Position numbers and translations under genes: made by a program
Notes under the pieces: generated by a model
Database searches by the model: none
What the model was told of the DNA's origin: nothing
What the model saw: only the letters and a program-made list of their open reading frames with translations
In this document: piece after piece, positions 36,422 to 49,965 of the stretch
How positions within the stretch are numbered: the first letter of the stretch is position 1
Layout: each line of letters opens with the position of its first letter
Origin: Salvator merianae
Lineage: Eukaryota; Chordata; Lepidosauria; Squamata; Teiidae
Direction of reading: 5' to 3'
DNA length: 64,000 bases
Assembly (NCBI GenBank): GCA_003586115.2
Contig: QVOM02000073.1
Location: 30,021,298 to 30,085,297, forward strand

Positions 36422-39400
36422 GTACAGCAATCATTACAATGTTATTTTCACATGATATCTGCAACTTGTCTTACTTAAAAACCACCTAGGACCTTCTCAG
36501 TGCCCATATGGTTTTCATTAACAATTTTCACTGGAGAAAAAAAAATAGAAAGTCTATTGCATTTTTGGTTTGTGAACACTTTCTAAATTCAAATAATTAC
36601 TTAATTAGGTTAGGCACTGAAAGTGAGAGGCAGTTTATTCCAAGTAATTCAAGCATTTACTAGACTTTTAATAAACAAATTATGGAAATGACAAAGACAA
36701 CTCAGAGGAATCATGCCATAGTCTGTTAACTTCTGTGTTCTTGTGGTCTCTTACCTAGTATTTTATGCGCAGGTCAGTGCTTTGTTTTGATGTTGGAGAT
36801 GTCGAAAGTTGAGTTTATGCATTCTGATTTGGTTCTCAAGAGAAGAGCAAAATGGAGTGAAGAAATGAAAGCAAAATAAGATGTTCCCAGTGCTATTAGG
36901 AGAGCTTGCTGAAGTCCACAACAACAGCAACAAAAACAATCAATTATGCTTTCTATAAGCCTTACAACACAAAAACCCTTACACATGCACACATACATAC
37001 ACAAGATGAATCAGATTTCTGTTACAAAGCATTTAGATAAATCAACTTATATAAAAAAAACTTACAACATATAATAACACTGTCAAAAAGCTTCTGCAGA
37101 TTTATTCGGAAGAAAAACTTAATATCCATAATAGATAACCCATTTCTTGTAAAGACTAATGCTGCTATGTGTAGTGAAGGACAGTTTGGTTTAAATATTG
37201 CCACATTATTTTGACATCCCATTCATTCCATTAAGAATTCACTTTCCTTTTTTATACTAGGCTGAAACTATAATCAATACACAGCAAGCAGAAGAGGTCT
37301 TTTCATCCTTTATCCCAACTTTTTTTTCTATTTAACACCATATCCTTGAGAAAGATTTTCTGAAATTATATTCCTTAAAATCTACAGAGATTTCTGTCTT
37401 ATTCTTTTCTGAACTTCATTGTTCTTGGGAGGTGAAAGACTCAGAATACGGTACTGTAAAGTAAAATGTCATGCTGCTAAGTTAGAAGCATGGATAATAA
37501 GTTAACTTTCCTCTTTGCATTTACTCTTTTACTTGGTGTATAGAAAATTATCTAGGTTTCCATTTTCAGCAGAATACTTGCACAGTGGACGCATGGAAAG
37601 GTTGGCGGTTCCACCATAGTTAAGGAAAGACCTACACTGTGACTAACAAAAGACAGTAACTCTATTTAATTTGAGATTACAAACTTTGAATCTTAGAAGA
37701 AATACCTATCTATTTATTATATATCTCCCATGTCTGAAATTATAGGCAACTGAATCAGGAAATTCAGGCACCGGAAACAAGACACTCTGAGCTAGTCACA
37801 ACTAGTATTGTTCCACTGGAATTGTGACTAACACTATTTTACTTTCTGCAGTTCCATCTAAATGAAGCATGTGCTTTGCTACTTCTAGACACATTCATCC
37901 TACAAAATGTCAACCTTTTAGTAAAGGGCACAGTTGATAGAGGTCAATGGCCAGTTGGTCCATTGGTGTTAACTTTTATTATCAGATACATTTTGTTCAC
38001 AAGGGCAAAAGATTGTCACGTAGTAATTATATGCATATATATTCACACATTAATGGGAAATTATCCTTTTGCAAGCTTTATGAAAAATGTGAAAGGCTCT
38101 CTGGGTTGCCCTATATTTTATTTTCTAAGTTATTCACTGTTTTAATTCACAGAACCATGCCAAGAAGAAGATACATGAATCATTTGACCAAATAAATTGT
38201 GCAGAAGATAGAACTATAAAATAGCTGACAATAGCTAAGTCAGTAAAGTTGATTTAGCCTGAAAATTTTAAAATGCTTCTAACTGGAAACAAAGAACTTC
38301 TGATGTAATTTTATATTTTTGGATCATACGATAAAAATAGGAGGAAAATGCATCTACACTTTTTAACATAACAATTAAATAACACAAAGAAATCCTTTTC
38401 AAATCATGTAACTGAATTAAATTTACATGTAAAACTGCACACACTTTAGAAGAAGTTAGATGCATTATCATGGCACTCCTGATTAAAGTTTATAGACAAA
38501 GCCATTCATTGGTCTTATATTACAAAACCATCTTGTCACCTATTAATTTTGTCTAATTACAGATTAGTTTGCAAGCTATGGGTTCACTTATATTCGTATG
38601 GCAACTGGGGTGGGAGTTTGTTCTTTTGGCCTGGCTGCAGCCTTACCAAAGTCATTCCCCTGTCTCCTTTGCCACTACCCAGGCCATGTTAACAAGTGGC
38701 CATGCCTGTATATGGAGACCAAGATGGGCAGGACTTATCATTTATCAGGCCCTGTGTGCAGGTATGGGTGGTGCTTCTGTCACCTCAGCCCATATCAACA
38801 TTACAATGGAAAGGCAGCTGAACGGAAGGTTTGATGTGCAAGGTAACAATTACAGAGTCACTCCCTTGCATTATGTCTCAGATGCCTTTCCCATGCCCTG
38901 GGGAGAGGCTTATCACAGGTCACCAGATATGTAGGGGTCTGCATAGTTGAAATATGTAGCACTGAGGGTATAGGAAAGGCATCTATAATGGAGATATAGC
39001 CTATATCTGTATTCAGTTCCTTAGGCTACATACAAACACAGGTTTTTAGATGGCACACAGTTGTCCAGTGGTTAGAGCAGAAAAATGGCCATACATTATT
39101 CCAGAGCATGGAAAGGCAAATTTTCCAGACAATGGAAAATTTTACTCACTAGTGGGCTCTTGCCAGATATGTCAACATCAGGGCCATGTTTAGCATCCCA
39201 CACCTGTCTCATGCTGGCTCAGGAACAGGAGCTCCAGTGGCAGACTTGAAATCTGATGCCAGAATAGAATTTTGAGTGTGTTATTCTTGTTTTCCAGCTG
39301 AAGCAGTTTTTCACCTGCAGGAGTGTGCCAATGGCCATGAAGGGAAGCTTTGACCTAGAGAGGTGTGGCTAAACTTATTTCTGCTGCACTGGGGCAGCAG

Positions 39401-39783
39401 CTTGTCTTGAGGGAGGCTTAGTTTCCGATGTGAGAGGCATCCAAATGAATACGGGGGAGCAGAAATCAAATGTAATTAAAGCCTCAAGTTAAATACATTA
39501 ATGTAACTTATCAATTAAATCTGGTATCAACAACCACTTTGTTACTGACCAGAATAAGAAAAATTATGAATGCCATTTAATGTTGCTGTATACTTTAATT
39601 ATGTAATCAGTAGAAAAGTATGAATTAATAGCAGTATTAATATTTTTTAAAAAAAATCTAACTATTCAGTGCTAATGTATATGAACAATTTCAAAAGTAT
39701 TTGAAACAGAAGGTGGGAGACTATTATTATTTCTTTTATTTGCCTTTTGTTGATTAATTTACCAAATATGATTTGTTGCCATA
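36422..39783. other. Gene-free unique DNA
   Basis: No coding signature or named repeat. An open frame of 121 codons at 38569-38934 lies in a locally GC-richer patch, but it has no motif and overlaps another frame. Conserved-element-like AT-rich text (ATTACTTAATTAGG near 36597-36610) lies just before this stretch. Confidence 0.5.
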
Positions 39784-41245
39784 TTAAGAACATAACAGGA
39801 ACCTTGCTGGATAGGGCCTCAGCCCATCTTGTCTCATGTAGTGGCACACCAATTGCTTCTGGGCATTCTCAAGCAGAAGACAAAGACAAAGCATTTGCCT
39901 GCTGTTGACTCCCTGAAAATGGCCTTTAGAGGCATCCTGTCTGTCTCTCCAACCTGGAGGGGAGTACCTAGGTATCTGTTCAACTAGCCATTGATACACT
40001 GTCTTCTGTGAATTTGTTTAACCTTTTCTTAAAAGTATCCAAGCTAGAAAATTCTAAAACAAAAATACTTTATCAGTCCTAACTCTCCAACCCATCAGCT
40101 TCATAGAGTTCTATGTAATAAAACTTTTTTCTCCATGCATCTTTTCCACACTAGGCATGTTTTTAATATATATATATTCTAATCAGGTCTCCTCTTAAAT
40201 GCCATCTTTCAAGGATGAAGAGGCCTAGACATTCCACCCTTATTTTGTAAGGGTGGTGTTCCAGCCCCCTCATCCTTTTAGTTCCCCTTTTCTGCCCTTT
40301 TTCCCATTCCATAATATCTTTTCTGAGTTGTGGTGCGCCACATTGTTTCAAATGTGGTCTCACCATAGATTTATAAAGAGGTACAGTGATGCTTGCTGAC
40401 TTTGGGCCTTTCCACACATACCTTTAAAATGATTTGATGTGAAACATAAACACTGTTCTGCACTCTGGAACAAAAGAGATCCTGTTCCCTGCCCATCTGC
40501 ATTGGATGGAGCATAACCCAATCTAGATGACCAAAATGGTTGCTTAGACTAGAATACTGGTAGACTTTTTTAAAAAGGTGTACTGGTAGTCCAAGGGGTG
40601 CTGAAACAGAAATGAGAGCAGGCAGAAGGACAGGGGACCCATTTTGGTGGAGCACCAAATTGCACTGCTGGAATGCATTCCCCTGAGGAGGCTCTGAAGC
40701 TTGTGCAAGCTTCAGAGAAGTGTGGCATTCCACAGACACATGGCCTGTCCCAGGGGAGGCTGTCCAAATGCAGATGGCTTTGTTCTGGGACCGAGAGTGT
40801 TCAAACCACTTTAGATGTGGAAGTGGCTATATTTTCTACTTGCTTCCTAATTACCCCTAGCATTGATTTTTTTTTTTTCATTGCTGCTGTATGAACACCT
40901 TCATTGAACTATCTACCAGAACACCAAGGTTCCTTTCCTGATCTGTCACCAAAAGCTCAACTTCCATCAATTTATAGGTGTAATTGGGATTCTTTGCCAC
41001 AAAGTGCATAACTGTGCATTAAGACTTAATCACATTTGCCACTTGGTTGCCTACTCACCCAATGTCAAGAGGTCCTTCTGGAATACGTCACAATCTTTTT
41101 CAATTTTCACTACTCTGAAAAATTTGTTGTCATCAGCAAACTTTGCTATCTCATTGCTTCCCTTCACTTCTAGATCATTTATGAATAAATTTTAAAAATG
41201 CAGGTCCCAATACTGAACCTTGCGGCGGGGGGGTGTCCACATTTT
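39784..41245 (-). mobile_element. CR1 LINE, RT to 3' end, interrupted
   Basis: On the minus strand it starts with the RT block PQGSVLGPAFLKFIHK (about 41230-41178). The C-terminal part, LYKSMVRPHLKQ, GTKRMRGLE, LGLFILERWHLRGDLI, is at about 40400-40165. The 3' UTR (rc of CCTTGCTGGATAGGGCCTCAGCCC) ends at 39784 in a degraded octamer tail (TTATGTTC). CR1 elements typically end in short octamer repeats rather than poly-A. A stretch of about 430 bases from 40401 to about 40835 is unrelated and looks like an insertion. Stops and indels show it is dead. Confidence 0.75.
40404..40835. mobile_element. Probable insertion in CR1, GGGCCTTTCCACAC end
   Basis: CR1 similarity stops near 40400 and resumes near 40840. 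The insert starts GGGCCTTTCCACACATACC, close to the TIR GGGCCTGTTCACACTTCC of the 52697 element. Its right end is not clearly recognisable. Confidence 0.4.
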
Positions 41246-42184
41246 TCTTCCCTGCACTGTGACAATTGCAACGTGTTCCTGCAGAACAGAATGAAAAAGC
41301 AGGATTTTTCTTAATAGCAGCTGCCATTTTCGGTGTCACCATGCATTCAGAATGGCAGCTACTATTTGAACTCACTGCTGGTACATTTTGCAAATGCTTT
41401 CTAACTATTTGCAAAAACAGTGCATCAGGAACCAGAAACCACAGCCTCAGAGTTTGCACTTTTGCTTCCAGTAAGGGCTTCTGATATCATCTGAAGTTGC
41501 AAGTTTTGTGTAATATAGAAGCACCTATGCATTGATTAATTTCAAAAATAAAAGTGGGCTCTCTGTGTTCTGTGGCAGCATCTTTAAAGCAGAGAAGTTT
41601 AAATTGTGCTCTACCAGATGTTGTGTTAATTGCCGTCTATTGCCTGCAGCCATTGACAGTGCTAACTGGAATTGATGGGAATTAAAGTCTAACATCTTAA
41701 AGTCACAGGTTTTCTATGTCTTATTAAAAGTTTGCTGACCAAATCCAAGGCCCTGCCGCCTAATCTAAAATGACTCTGTTAAACCGCCTTGGTAGTAATA
41801 TTTACTGCCAAAATAAACTCCGCTTTAAATTTGATACTTAATACTTCCCAAGGACTTTGGATTCTCTACTGAGCCTGATGACAACACTGGAAACCACCTT
41901 CAGGCTTCCAGCAAGACCTACTAGTATTGTGTTGTCTCTCCACAAGAGGATTTTCATCCCTTATTTTCTAAAACCTTTTGAGAAAAAGAAGGGTATTCAC
42001 ATTAACTGTAAGGCTTTGGACTGAAGCACCACTACAACCATGTCTTCATATACCATTCTGAGCAGCAGAGGGCACAATTCAGGACATTGTGTCTTCATTT
42101 TTGGCAGCATGACTTTCCTGCTGAAAAGTTCAATGCTTTCCCAAGGAAACAGCACAAAATTGCACTGTTCAGAAGAGTTTCCCC

Positions 42185-42560
42185 TTCACCATTTATTTAT
42201 TTTTACTTATAACATTTATTTCCCACTCTTTACCTGGAGGTCCCAGGCCGGTCACAGAATACGATACAACATAGACACTAAAACATATTTAACATATAAC
42301 CTGGCCAACCTCTCTCCTTCCCTCCCTCCTTCTCACCCTGGCAGTACTACATTCAGAGGAAACTATGAAGCAAAGGCCAGGTCTTTGGTGCCTAGCGTTC
42401 CTCTACTGAGAGGCTATTCCAAGGCCAGGGGGCCATTACAGAAAAGTCCCTCTCATGTGCCACAACCCCTTGCGCTTCCAAGGGTAGCGGAACTACAAGA
42501 AGGCCCTCACTTTGTAATCTAAAAGCACGGGAAGGTTTATGTGAGAAATTTTGTCAGGTT
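42185..42560 (-). mobile_element. L2 3' end, reversed
   Basis: It begins with TTTATTTATTTTTACTT (a reversed tail), then TTTATTTCCCACTCTTTACCTGGAGGTCCCAGG (3' UTR end). Further in, CTATTCCAAGGCCAGGGGGCC...AAAAGTCCC and GGAACTACAAGAAGGCCCTCAC correspond to the L2 C-terminal coding region. The 160-codon plus-strand frame across it is antisense noise. Confidence 0.65.
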
Positions 42561-43976
42561 CCTTCATCGTAGTGCCAGGTGACATATCAGGGGGAACACT
42601 TCTGCCAGGATCCCTGTCCCCAGTCACCTCCACGCTGCATATAGAGATACTGCCTGCATTCTGGAGCATGGGTAACTGGGTCAAAGTGACTCTCACATTC
42701 ATTCACCCACTATATACCGCGTAGCTTGCTCCCACCTTCCCTTAAGATGTTTTATACCTCAGCACATGTTGCCCCAGTGAATATGACTGCAAACAAACAT
42801 TGGTTTCCTTACCTATCATTAGCAGTATTGCTAGATTTATATTGGTTTCTTCTTCTACTGTATGAAGTAACAGTATGTTCCACAGAATCAATGTATGTAG
42901 ATACAGTTCTTTTTCACAAGGTAACTCTCTGCTGGGACCTTGGATAAAATTACTGCTCATTAAACTCCCAAACCAAAAAGAAGTATGGATATCTGTTCAA
43001 AGGGAAATCCAAGGGGCAAAAAAATGTTCTCGTGGAGATCTTAAAGATCTCATGTGTGGCTTAGGTGAAATGTTGCTAGAAAGCAAACAAAGTAGAGGTC
43101 ATGTTCCCCAAAATATGTCACCATATCCATCTGACTGGAAGTCAAATCTGTTGAGTTTCAATAACAAGCATCCTGCAGAATTCAGGATTTAACCAGCTAA
43201 TACTAGATAGGTTGTATAAGATGGAAAAATAGGGAGTAACTACAATGATAAATGAAACAGGCAGATCAATTACCAATTTCATTATTCCAGAAATAAAAGC
43301 ATATGAAAATAGGTCATCAATCAAACTTGCATTGATTTTTAATAGCACTTTTGAGATGTTCGCTCTTAAAAAAGGAAAAAGAAAAAAAAAAGCTTAATTG
43401 GATGAACCCAGGAGTAAATGAAAAACCCATTTTGCATAATACATTTATACAATGTAGTAATGTTAATCAGGGCGGAGGAATTATTTAATAATAGCAGCTG
43501 AATCCAGCATATTACTGCTTGCTTACACAAGCACAAAATGTTCCTAGCATACAGAGAATCTGGCTTGTAATGCACATTGTTATAGTAGCCCTACAGACTA
43601 TAGAAAAGAGAGGCAGAATGGGAATTGTGTATCCATTGAGAGTGTTTGGGATTGATTACCAGACACCTCAAATGCCATTGTAGACAAGGAATACAGCCTG
43701 GTTTCAAAGAACCAGTTCACTCTGCCATCCTGCTTGCTGTCTGTTGAAGACAAAGCTGTGCAATATAAGCTATGCTGTATGGAGGGAAAAGCTAAACTGA
43801 ACCTAAGACCCTTTCCACATAGGCCAGTATCCAAGTTCTTTGGAGAGTCTGATTATTTCTGCACACTAATGTGGGACAGGGAATCTCCCACATGGAATGC
43901 TCCATCCATGTTGGATGTGACACAGACTGTGATAGGCAACTCAAAATGTAACACTATTGCAGCGTACCAAGAGACT

Positions 43977-44345
43977 AACATAAGAACATAAGAGGAGCCC
44001 TGCTGGATCAGGCCACAGCCCATCTAGTCCAGCATCCTGTCTCACACAATGGACAACCAATTTCATCTGGGCATTCTCAAGCAGAAAACAAAGGCAAAAC
44101 CTTCACCTGCTCTCGACTCCCTGCAAATGGCCTTTAAAGGCATCCTGGCTTTCTCTCCAACCTGGGGACAGTACCTAGGCATCCATGCAAGTAGCCATTG
44201 ATACATCTGACCTCCATGAATTTGTCTAACCCTTTCTTAAAGCTATACAGACTGGTTGCTGTGGACTCATTTCCACAACACTCCAGGAAGTACTGCAAGA
44301 AATGGTGCTAGAAGTCAGTGTGCACTGTCAAAAGTTTTGTATTCA
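43977..44345 (-). mobile_element. CR1 3' UTR copy with octamer tail
   Basis: The minus-strand end reads TTATGTTCTTATGTTA, two octamer units, the tail style of CR1. The body (rc of GAGGAGCCCTGCTGGATCAG, CATCTAGTCCAGCATCCTG, TTTGTCTAACCCTTTCTTAAAG) aligns word for word with 39784-40060. It abuts the L2 copy at 44346. Confidence 0.7.
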
Positions 44346-45475
44346 ACCTACAAAGGCTCCATGTCAGCTTCAAATCTGCACACACTAAAAACACTCAGTA
44401 CCTGAAAATGGAGAGAGGAAGTGGTTTCCATAACCAAAGGCAAGGTAAATAGGTGCATCTTCACTGTTCTCCTAAATATGTAAAGTGAAGATGCCTCATG
44501 CACCTCAGGGGTGAGACTATTCCACAGTTTGGGGGCCACCAATGAAAAGGCCCTGTCCTGGATGCCCACCCCACTAGCTACTGATGGTGGTGGTGCAGGA
44601 CAGCCTCCTCTGAATATCCTAAGGCACAGGAAGGTCAATATGAGAGAATGTGTTCCTTTAGGTATTTGGGGTCCAAGTCATTGAGGGCCTTACAAGTTAA
44701 GGTTAACACCTTGAATTCGACTCAGTAGTGAATTGGCAGCCAGTACAGCTCTTTTGAGTCTGGTGTGATATGCATCTGGCCAGCCATTTCTGTTAGCAGC
44801 CTCATGGCTTCATTCTGTGCTAGCTGCAGCTTCTGAACCATCATCAAGGACAGAACTGTGTAAAGTGCATTACAATAATCCAATCTGGAAGTTACCAAAG
44901 CATCTGTCCAGAAAGGGCCATAGCTGGTGAACCAACAGGAGCTAGAGGTAGACACTCTTGGCCAGGGTCTCCACCTGAGTTTCAAGCATCAGCACAGAGT
45001 CCAAGAGCCCCCCCCCCCAGATTTTCCACCTGTCCCTTCCAAGGCCTTACAACCTCATCAAAGACAGGATGCCTCCAACTTCACAGACTCGAGACCCTGT
45101 AATACACAGCTCCTCCATCTTGTCTGGATTAATCTTCAATTTATTGGCCCTTATTCAGTCCTTTTCTGCCTCCAGGCATCTGTCAAGCACTTCAGCAACC
45201 TTTCCTGATTCAGATGGTATAGAGAAATAAGAATTGGGTGTCATCTGCATATTGATGACACCTCACTCCAAATCTCCTGATGACCTCCTCCAGTGGCTTC
45301 ATATAGATGTTGAAAAGCATAGGAGATAAGATTGACTCCTGAAGAACCCTACAAGTGAGTTCCAGGATGATGAGCAGGAATCTCCCATAGCTACCCTTTG
45401 GCATTGGTCTTGGAAATAGGAGTGGAACCACCATAACACAATGCCTTAAAATGGCCTTAAGTTGCAATCAGCACT
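44346..45475 (-). mobile_element. L2 LINE, RT to C-terminus, decayed
   Basis: The minus strand gives the L2 order. SILSPMLFNIYMKPLEEVIR and RCHQYADDTQF lie within 45210-45400, so the catalytic YADD is still readable. DALVTSRLDYCNALYT...LQLAQNEAMRLL follows at about 44900-44800. RAFSLVAPKLWNSLTPEV then lies at about 44560-44500. Frames shift between blocks. A poly-C run at about 45009-45018 disrupts it. The element starts near 45475, where similarity fades. Confidence 0.75.
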
Positions 45476-45690
45476 TCTGTAGCACTTCCTCCTGATCTGC
45501 CAGTTTGGGTATCCATGGGTTGTCCTTTGCTGGCACAAAGATGTACCGATCAGCCCTATTCATGACTATAAAGCATGCGGCATGGATGTAAAATGCCATA
45601 GGGCCTATTACAACTGTGCAGCATAGATAGCCCAGTGTAACAGACCACTTCAGCAACAGGTCACTGTCAGTTCCACCAGCTTATCTGATC

Positions 45691-46047
45691 AAGGCTGCAT
45701 CCACATGATGTTTTGGGTTGATCTCTAAGTGACCAGGTGGCAAGTGCCAGCCTCCTACTCCAAAGGCCCCTTGGGTACCCTAACTGTCAGAGCACGACAA
45801 ACCACTTTGACAGTACCCGATGACCTAATAAGCATGGTGGCAATCATTTGCATAGCCTGACATCTGTGCCTATTTCTGATTGCTCATCAGTGTATTATGA
45901 GTCCTGAGTGCAGAAGTGGAAGGAGCACCATTGAAGGGCGAGACAAAGCCTTAGATGCTTGCCTGAGGCCCTTTCACCCCTGGACCAATTCATGCGGTTG
46001 CCATTCCCATGCAGCTCTGAAAGGTGATGCATGTGGATTCCGCCTTA
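45691..46047. mobile_element. TIR element, GGCTGCATCCACATG ends
   Basis: The left end AAGGCTGCATCCACATGATG and the right end read in reverse (TAAGGCGGAATCCACATGCATCA) are imperfect inverted repeats, giving a 357-bp element without coding sequence. The left interior matches the fragment at 9786. No target duplication is clear. Confidence 0.5.
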
Positions 46048-49000
46048 ATGTGTGGGGAGATGGGAAAGCATAGGAATTAGGATGAGTTTGAAGAAGATAG
46101 TAAGATCCTAATTATTCCCTCACTGTATAAGCTATTGCAACTATAGACCCATTAGATTCCCATCATTTGATCAATTGTAGTGAAAACTATGAGATGGCTG
46201 CTGGCAATGTTCTCATAACATCAGGAAGAGTTTGCATAACATGTCAATATTATGTTACCACCAATTTATGTACACACTTGCACACATGCACACACACACC
46301 GTCTATGTGATGTTTCCTTTGACTGAATCCAGTGTGGGTTTTGTTGGTGATGCTGAGATCAAGTCAGGTTTAGCTCTCAGTAACAAATGACTGACATCCT
46401 GGCCTGTTTTTAATAAGCTTCCATAGCTATCCTAAGCACATCCAGAGCATTCTCAATACAGTTATTGATCCTATCCATCCACCTTATCCATTTCCTTCTC
46501 GAGTTTCTGCTTGCTGATCATCTAGTCAGAGGACATTCAGGTTTTATCTGCCCCATCTCTGGTATTCTAAACAACTGCTTTCTTGCTTTTTTAATGTTAC
46601 CTTTCACAGCCATCTACTACCGTAGGAAAGATTAGTGCATTGATGCTTATGATCTCTGCTTTCAGAAAAGTGTCTTTATATTGATATGATAGCACTGCAC
46701 AAATTACAGAGGTTGCATTTTGATTCAGTATACACAAATCGTACATCTTATTCTGTATGATATATATCTAACATAGAAATACTTAGGTGGAAACACTTAT
46801 TTTTGTTCGTAAAGTATGTCACAAAATTCAAATGTACATATATCATTATTATGTCTAATAGATATTGTGCTTATATTGGGTCAAACTGCAAGAAGAAATT
46901 CAGTAGGAACTTTCCAAGTAAGTTTCAGCAATTGGGGGGAGCTGATCTACCTTAACCAATACCAAACCTTCAGGACAATGCAGATATGAAGCATACACCA
47001 ACTATACACAAAGAAATATCATTCATGCTTTTCCTATCTAACTAGGCACCAGAAAACTCACTATCTATCATAATCTTGGAGCTTTGGATATTTTGGAGAT
47101 ATGCAGCCAGCATCAGTCAAGAGCTGCTATAATAAAAGACAGATTTAAAAATTAAAGCAGGGGAGCTATTGTCTGGAAATTAGATCACCCGCTTTAGGTA
47201 ATAAACAAGTCAGTGTGGCTTCTGGAAACAGTTTGCTCTTCAACAGCCAGGAACAGAGCTGACATAAACAGGTATACCTTGTCCACATCTTTCCAAGCCC
47301 TACCAAACTAATTCACAACCCCTGTATGCTTTCGCATTTTCTTTCTTCATTCAGCATATTGCTGCTGAAAGGTCCGCTGGGTCTGCTGAATCAAAATGCT
47401 GCATTTTACAATTGAAGAGAAGACAATTCATAATCTCTTTCTCCCCCACCAAATTAGCAAAACTGTCCATCAAGATGATGGCCTTCATTTCATTTTAATT
47501 TTTCCTCTACACTTTGCAATCTACAGCATGCTTGTTAATTAGCCATCACTGCACTGATGCTGTGGTTTCTAAGAGTGCAGTGAAAGTTGAAAAGCATTAG
47601 GATAATAAGCAAGGCAGTAGGAAGATTATGAAGGATATACAGTGTGGCTCCTTCTGAATTCTGTTTTATATCAGAATTAATCACTTCAGTTTTGTCCACA
47701 ACAGGTTTGCATTATGCCTTCTATTCCAATTAAGTCTATGATTTCATCTGTTAGAAATGTGAGGTTCAGGTACTACGCTTGTGTCACTGCTATAGCTAAA
47801 ACAAATAGAAGTGTGTAACATAAGCTGAGGAAGAGAGAACTTATCATAAGAGACAAGGTTAAAGAAGCTCATCCGGTTTATCCAGGCAAAAAGGAAAGCT
47901 GACAGGAGTCATGATTATACTCTAGAAATAGCTCAGTTGGGTTCACAAAGAAATGAAGGGAAATTATACAATATCAGCATTTTAGAAACGATTTAGAGCC
48001 AACAGGTATAAATAGATCATTAATATATGAGAAATAATCATAAATACAACACCAGACACAGTAGAGAGAATGACAGAGACAGAAAGATTACTGAAATGTT
48101 CTCATTTTGATGGGGCACATTAAGAAGCCAGAACTCGATTGAATGGTGTGGTTATCTGTATGAGTTCTATTAGGAGGACTCAACTTATATGGATTTCATG
48201 CAACTTAAGTCATTGCTCATTAACAACACATCTTCAGAGCTTAAGAGGGTGAGGTTTGAGACCCAGATGGATTCCCATACAGGATTTATATGCACCCTCA
48301 GGATTTTATTATATAGAAATAAAGATAGTGGTAGCTAGTTTGTAAGCAGATGTAAAAATCTCTGTCACTTTTAGGGAACTAAATGGTAATCGATAACTAA
48401 GATTAGATGTAAGTCTTAGATTTTGAATTCCTGTAAGCAACTGAGGGCAGGGCAAGGGAAAGATTACACAGGGATATGGAACAAACTGTGGTTCTGGTAC
48501 TAATAGTCATCCTTTGTTCAGGTTGGATTCAGTGGAAGGGAAGGGCAGGAAGCTATCCATCTGTCTTCTATGTATCTGCAGATAGGGTAGGTAAAACTAT
48601 ATGGAAAATGTTTACTTTATAAGGAACTTTCCCTCTAGGAGGGAGGGACAATAGGATAATGGAGGGCTGGAGGGAGGGGAGAGGCAGAATCACTAAACAA
48701 TTAGGTAGGAGAAAAACTCTGTCACAACAAGAACATTCTCGACAAAACAGGATAAAACAGAAGATACACTTCCATAAGATATGCAAGATGAAAATGACAA
48801 ATGGCTTAAATATAAAATGAATAAATAATAGCTCTAAAGGATTGTGGAAATTAATTGATAAACAATAAGGATAGATGGCCCAAAATAAGTACTCTGCTGA
48901 GTCATTATGGATAATATCATATAGCATCCACACCTTAAATGTTGATAGGAAGAGAAGAATGATAAGCAATCAAATAAGAAATTCCCATGCTCACATAGCC

Positions 49001-49090
49001 TTGATTCAAGTGGTACATCAGTTGCATAGATATAAATCTCAAAAATCATTATTTATGGGACAGGATATTGAGTATGTTGCAAATGGAAAC
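46048..49090. other. Gene-free unique DNA
   Basis: No coding or named repeat signature. The segment at about 47380-47640 (TTGTTAATTAGCCATC, then the inverted CACTGCACTGATG/AGTGCAGTG words) reads like a noncoding conserved element, but this cannot be tested without alignment. A CA-rich run lies near 46275-46300. Confidence 0.5.
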
Positions 49091-49099
49091 TCTAAAATT

Positions 49100-49615
49100 A
49101 AGGGATTGTGATGAGATTGTAGTCCATCCAGTACATGCTTTTCTTGCCCTTCTATTGACTATGAGGGTTACTCCATTTCTTCTGAGGGATTCTTGACCAC
49201 AGTTGTAGATATAATAGTCATCTGAATTCAGTTCACCCATTTCAATCTATTTTAGTTCACTGACTCCCAAGATGTCAATGCTTAATCTTGCCATTTTATG
49301 TTTGACCACCTTCAGCTTTTCTTGGTTCACAGATCTTACATTCCAAGGTCCTATGCAATCATTTCCTTTATAACATTGAACTTCCACAGCTGAGTGTCCT
49401 TTCATCTTTGTCCCAGATTTGTCATTCTTTCTGGAGCCACTTGTAGTTGCTCTCTGTTCTTCCCCAGTAATGTATTGAACACCCTCCAACCTGAGGGGCT
49501 CATCTTCTGGTGTCATATCTTTTAGCCTTTTGATAACATCCATGAGTTTCTTGGCGAGGATACTGGAGTGGTTTGTTATTTCCTTCTCCAGTGGATTACC
49601 TTTTGTCTGAAATCT
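49100..49615 (-). pseudogene. RTE/BovB LINE: start of ORF2, AP endonuclease part
   Basis: The minus strand encodes GPWNVRSVNQEKLKVVKHKM and then DILGVSELK, the opening of the BovB apurinic-like endonuclease, which nicks target DNA. The next block, SDDYYIYNCGQESLRRNG and LIVNRRAR, is in the same frame, separated by one TAG at 49247-49249. Upstream noncoding text (rc: CCACTGGAGAAGG, CAAACCACTCCAGTATCCTCG) matches the well-known BovB region. The piece ends near 49100, so the RT is missing. Few lesions suggest moderate age. Confidence 0.8.
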
Positions 49616-49621
49616 CCACCA

Positions 49622-49965
49622 TGATATATTTATTTATTTTTTATTTGCATTTTTTAGCCCACCCTATATCCGAACGTCTCAGGGTTGGTTACAACCTTAA
49701 AAACCACAATAAAATGAATGTACTAAAACAATAACAGGGTTTGAAAATGGGGAGGAAAGGCTGTTTCCTTATTTAGCCAAAGGCCAGGGCAGCTTCATTC
49801 TACACCAGCTGCTGTTTCTGAACCGTCTTCAAGGGCAGCCCTGTGTAGAGTACATTACAATAGTCCTGTCTGGAAGTTACCAGAGCAAGGATAATTGTGG
49901 CCAAATCATCTCTATCTAGAAGGGGTCTTAGCTGTCAGACCAGCCATAGTTGGGAATAGACACTG
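49622..49965 (-). mobile_element. L2 3' fragment, reversed, next to BovB
   Basis: It opens with a reversed TTTATTTATTT tail and an L2-like 3' UTR (AGCCCACCCTATATCC). Then TTCTGAACCGTCTTCAAGGGCAGC and ACATTACAATAGTCCTGTCTGG read on the minus strand as the L2 thumb region (SRLDYCN...). The C-terminal coding part is missing between them. Confidence 0.65.

Noticed and set aside
38569..38934. 121-codon plus-strand open frame
   Set aside because: No recognisable motif, a second frame overlaps it, and there are no splice or promoter cues. The local GC rise alone explains its length.
42040..42522. 160-codon plus-strand open frame
   Set aside because: It runs antisense across an L2 3' end (42185-42560), so it is a shadow of the retrotransposon.
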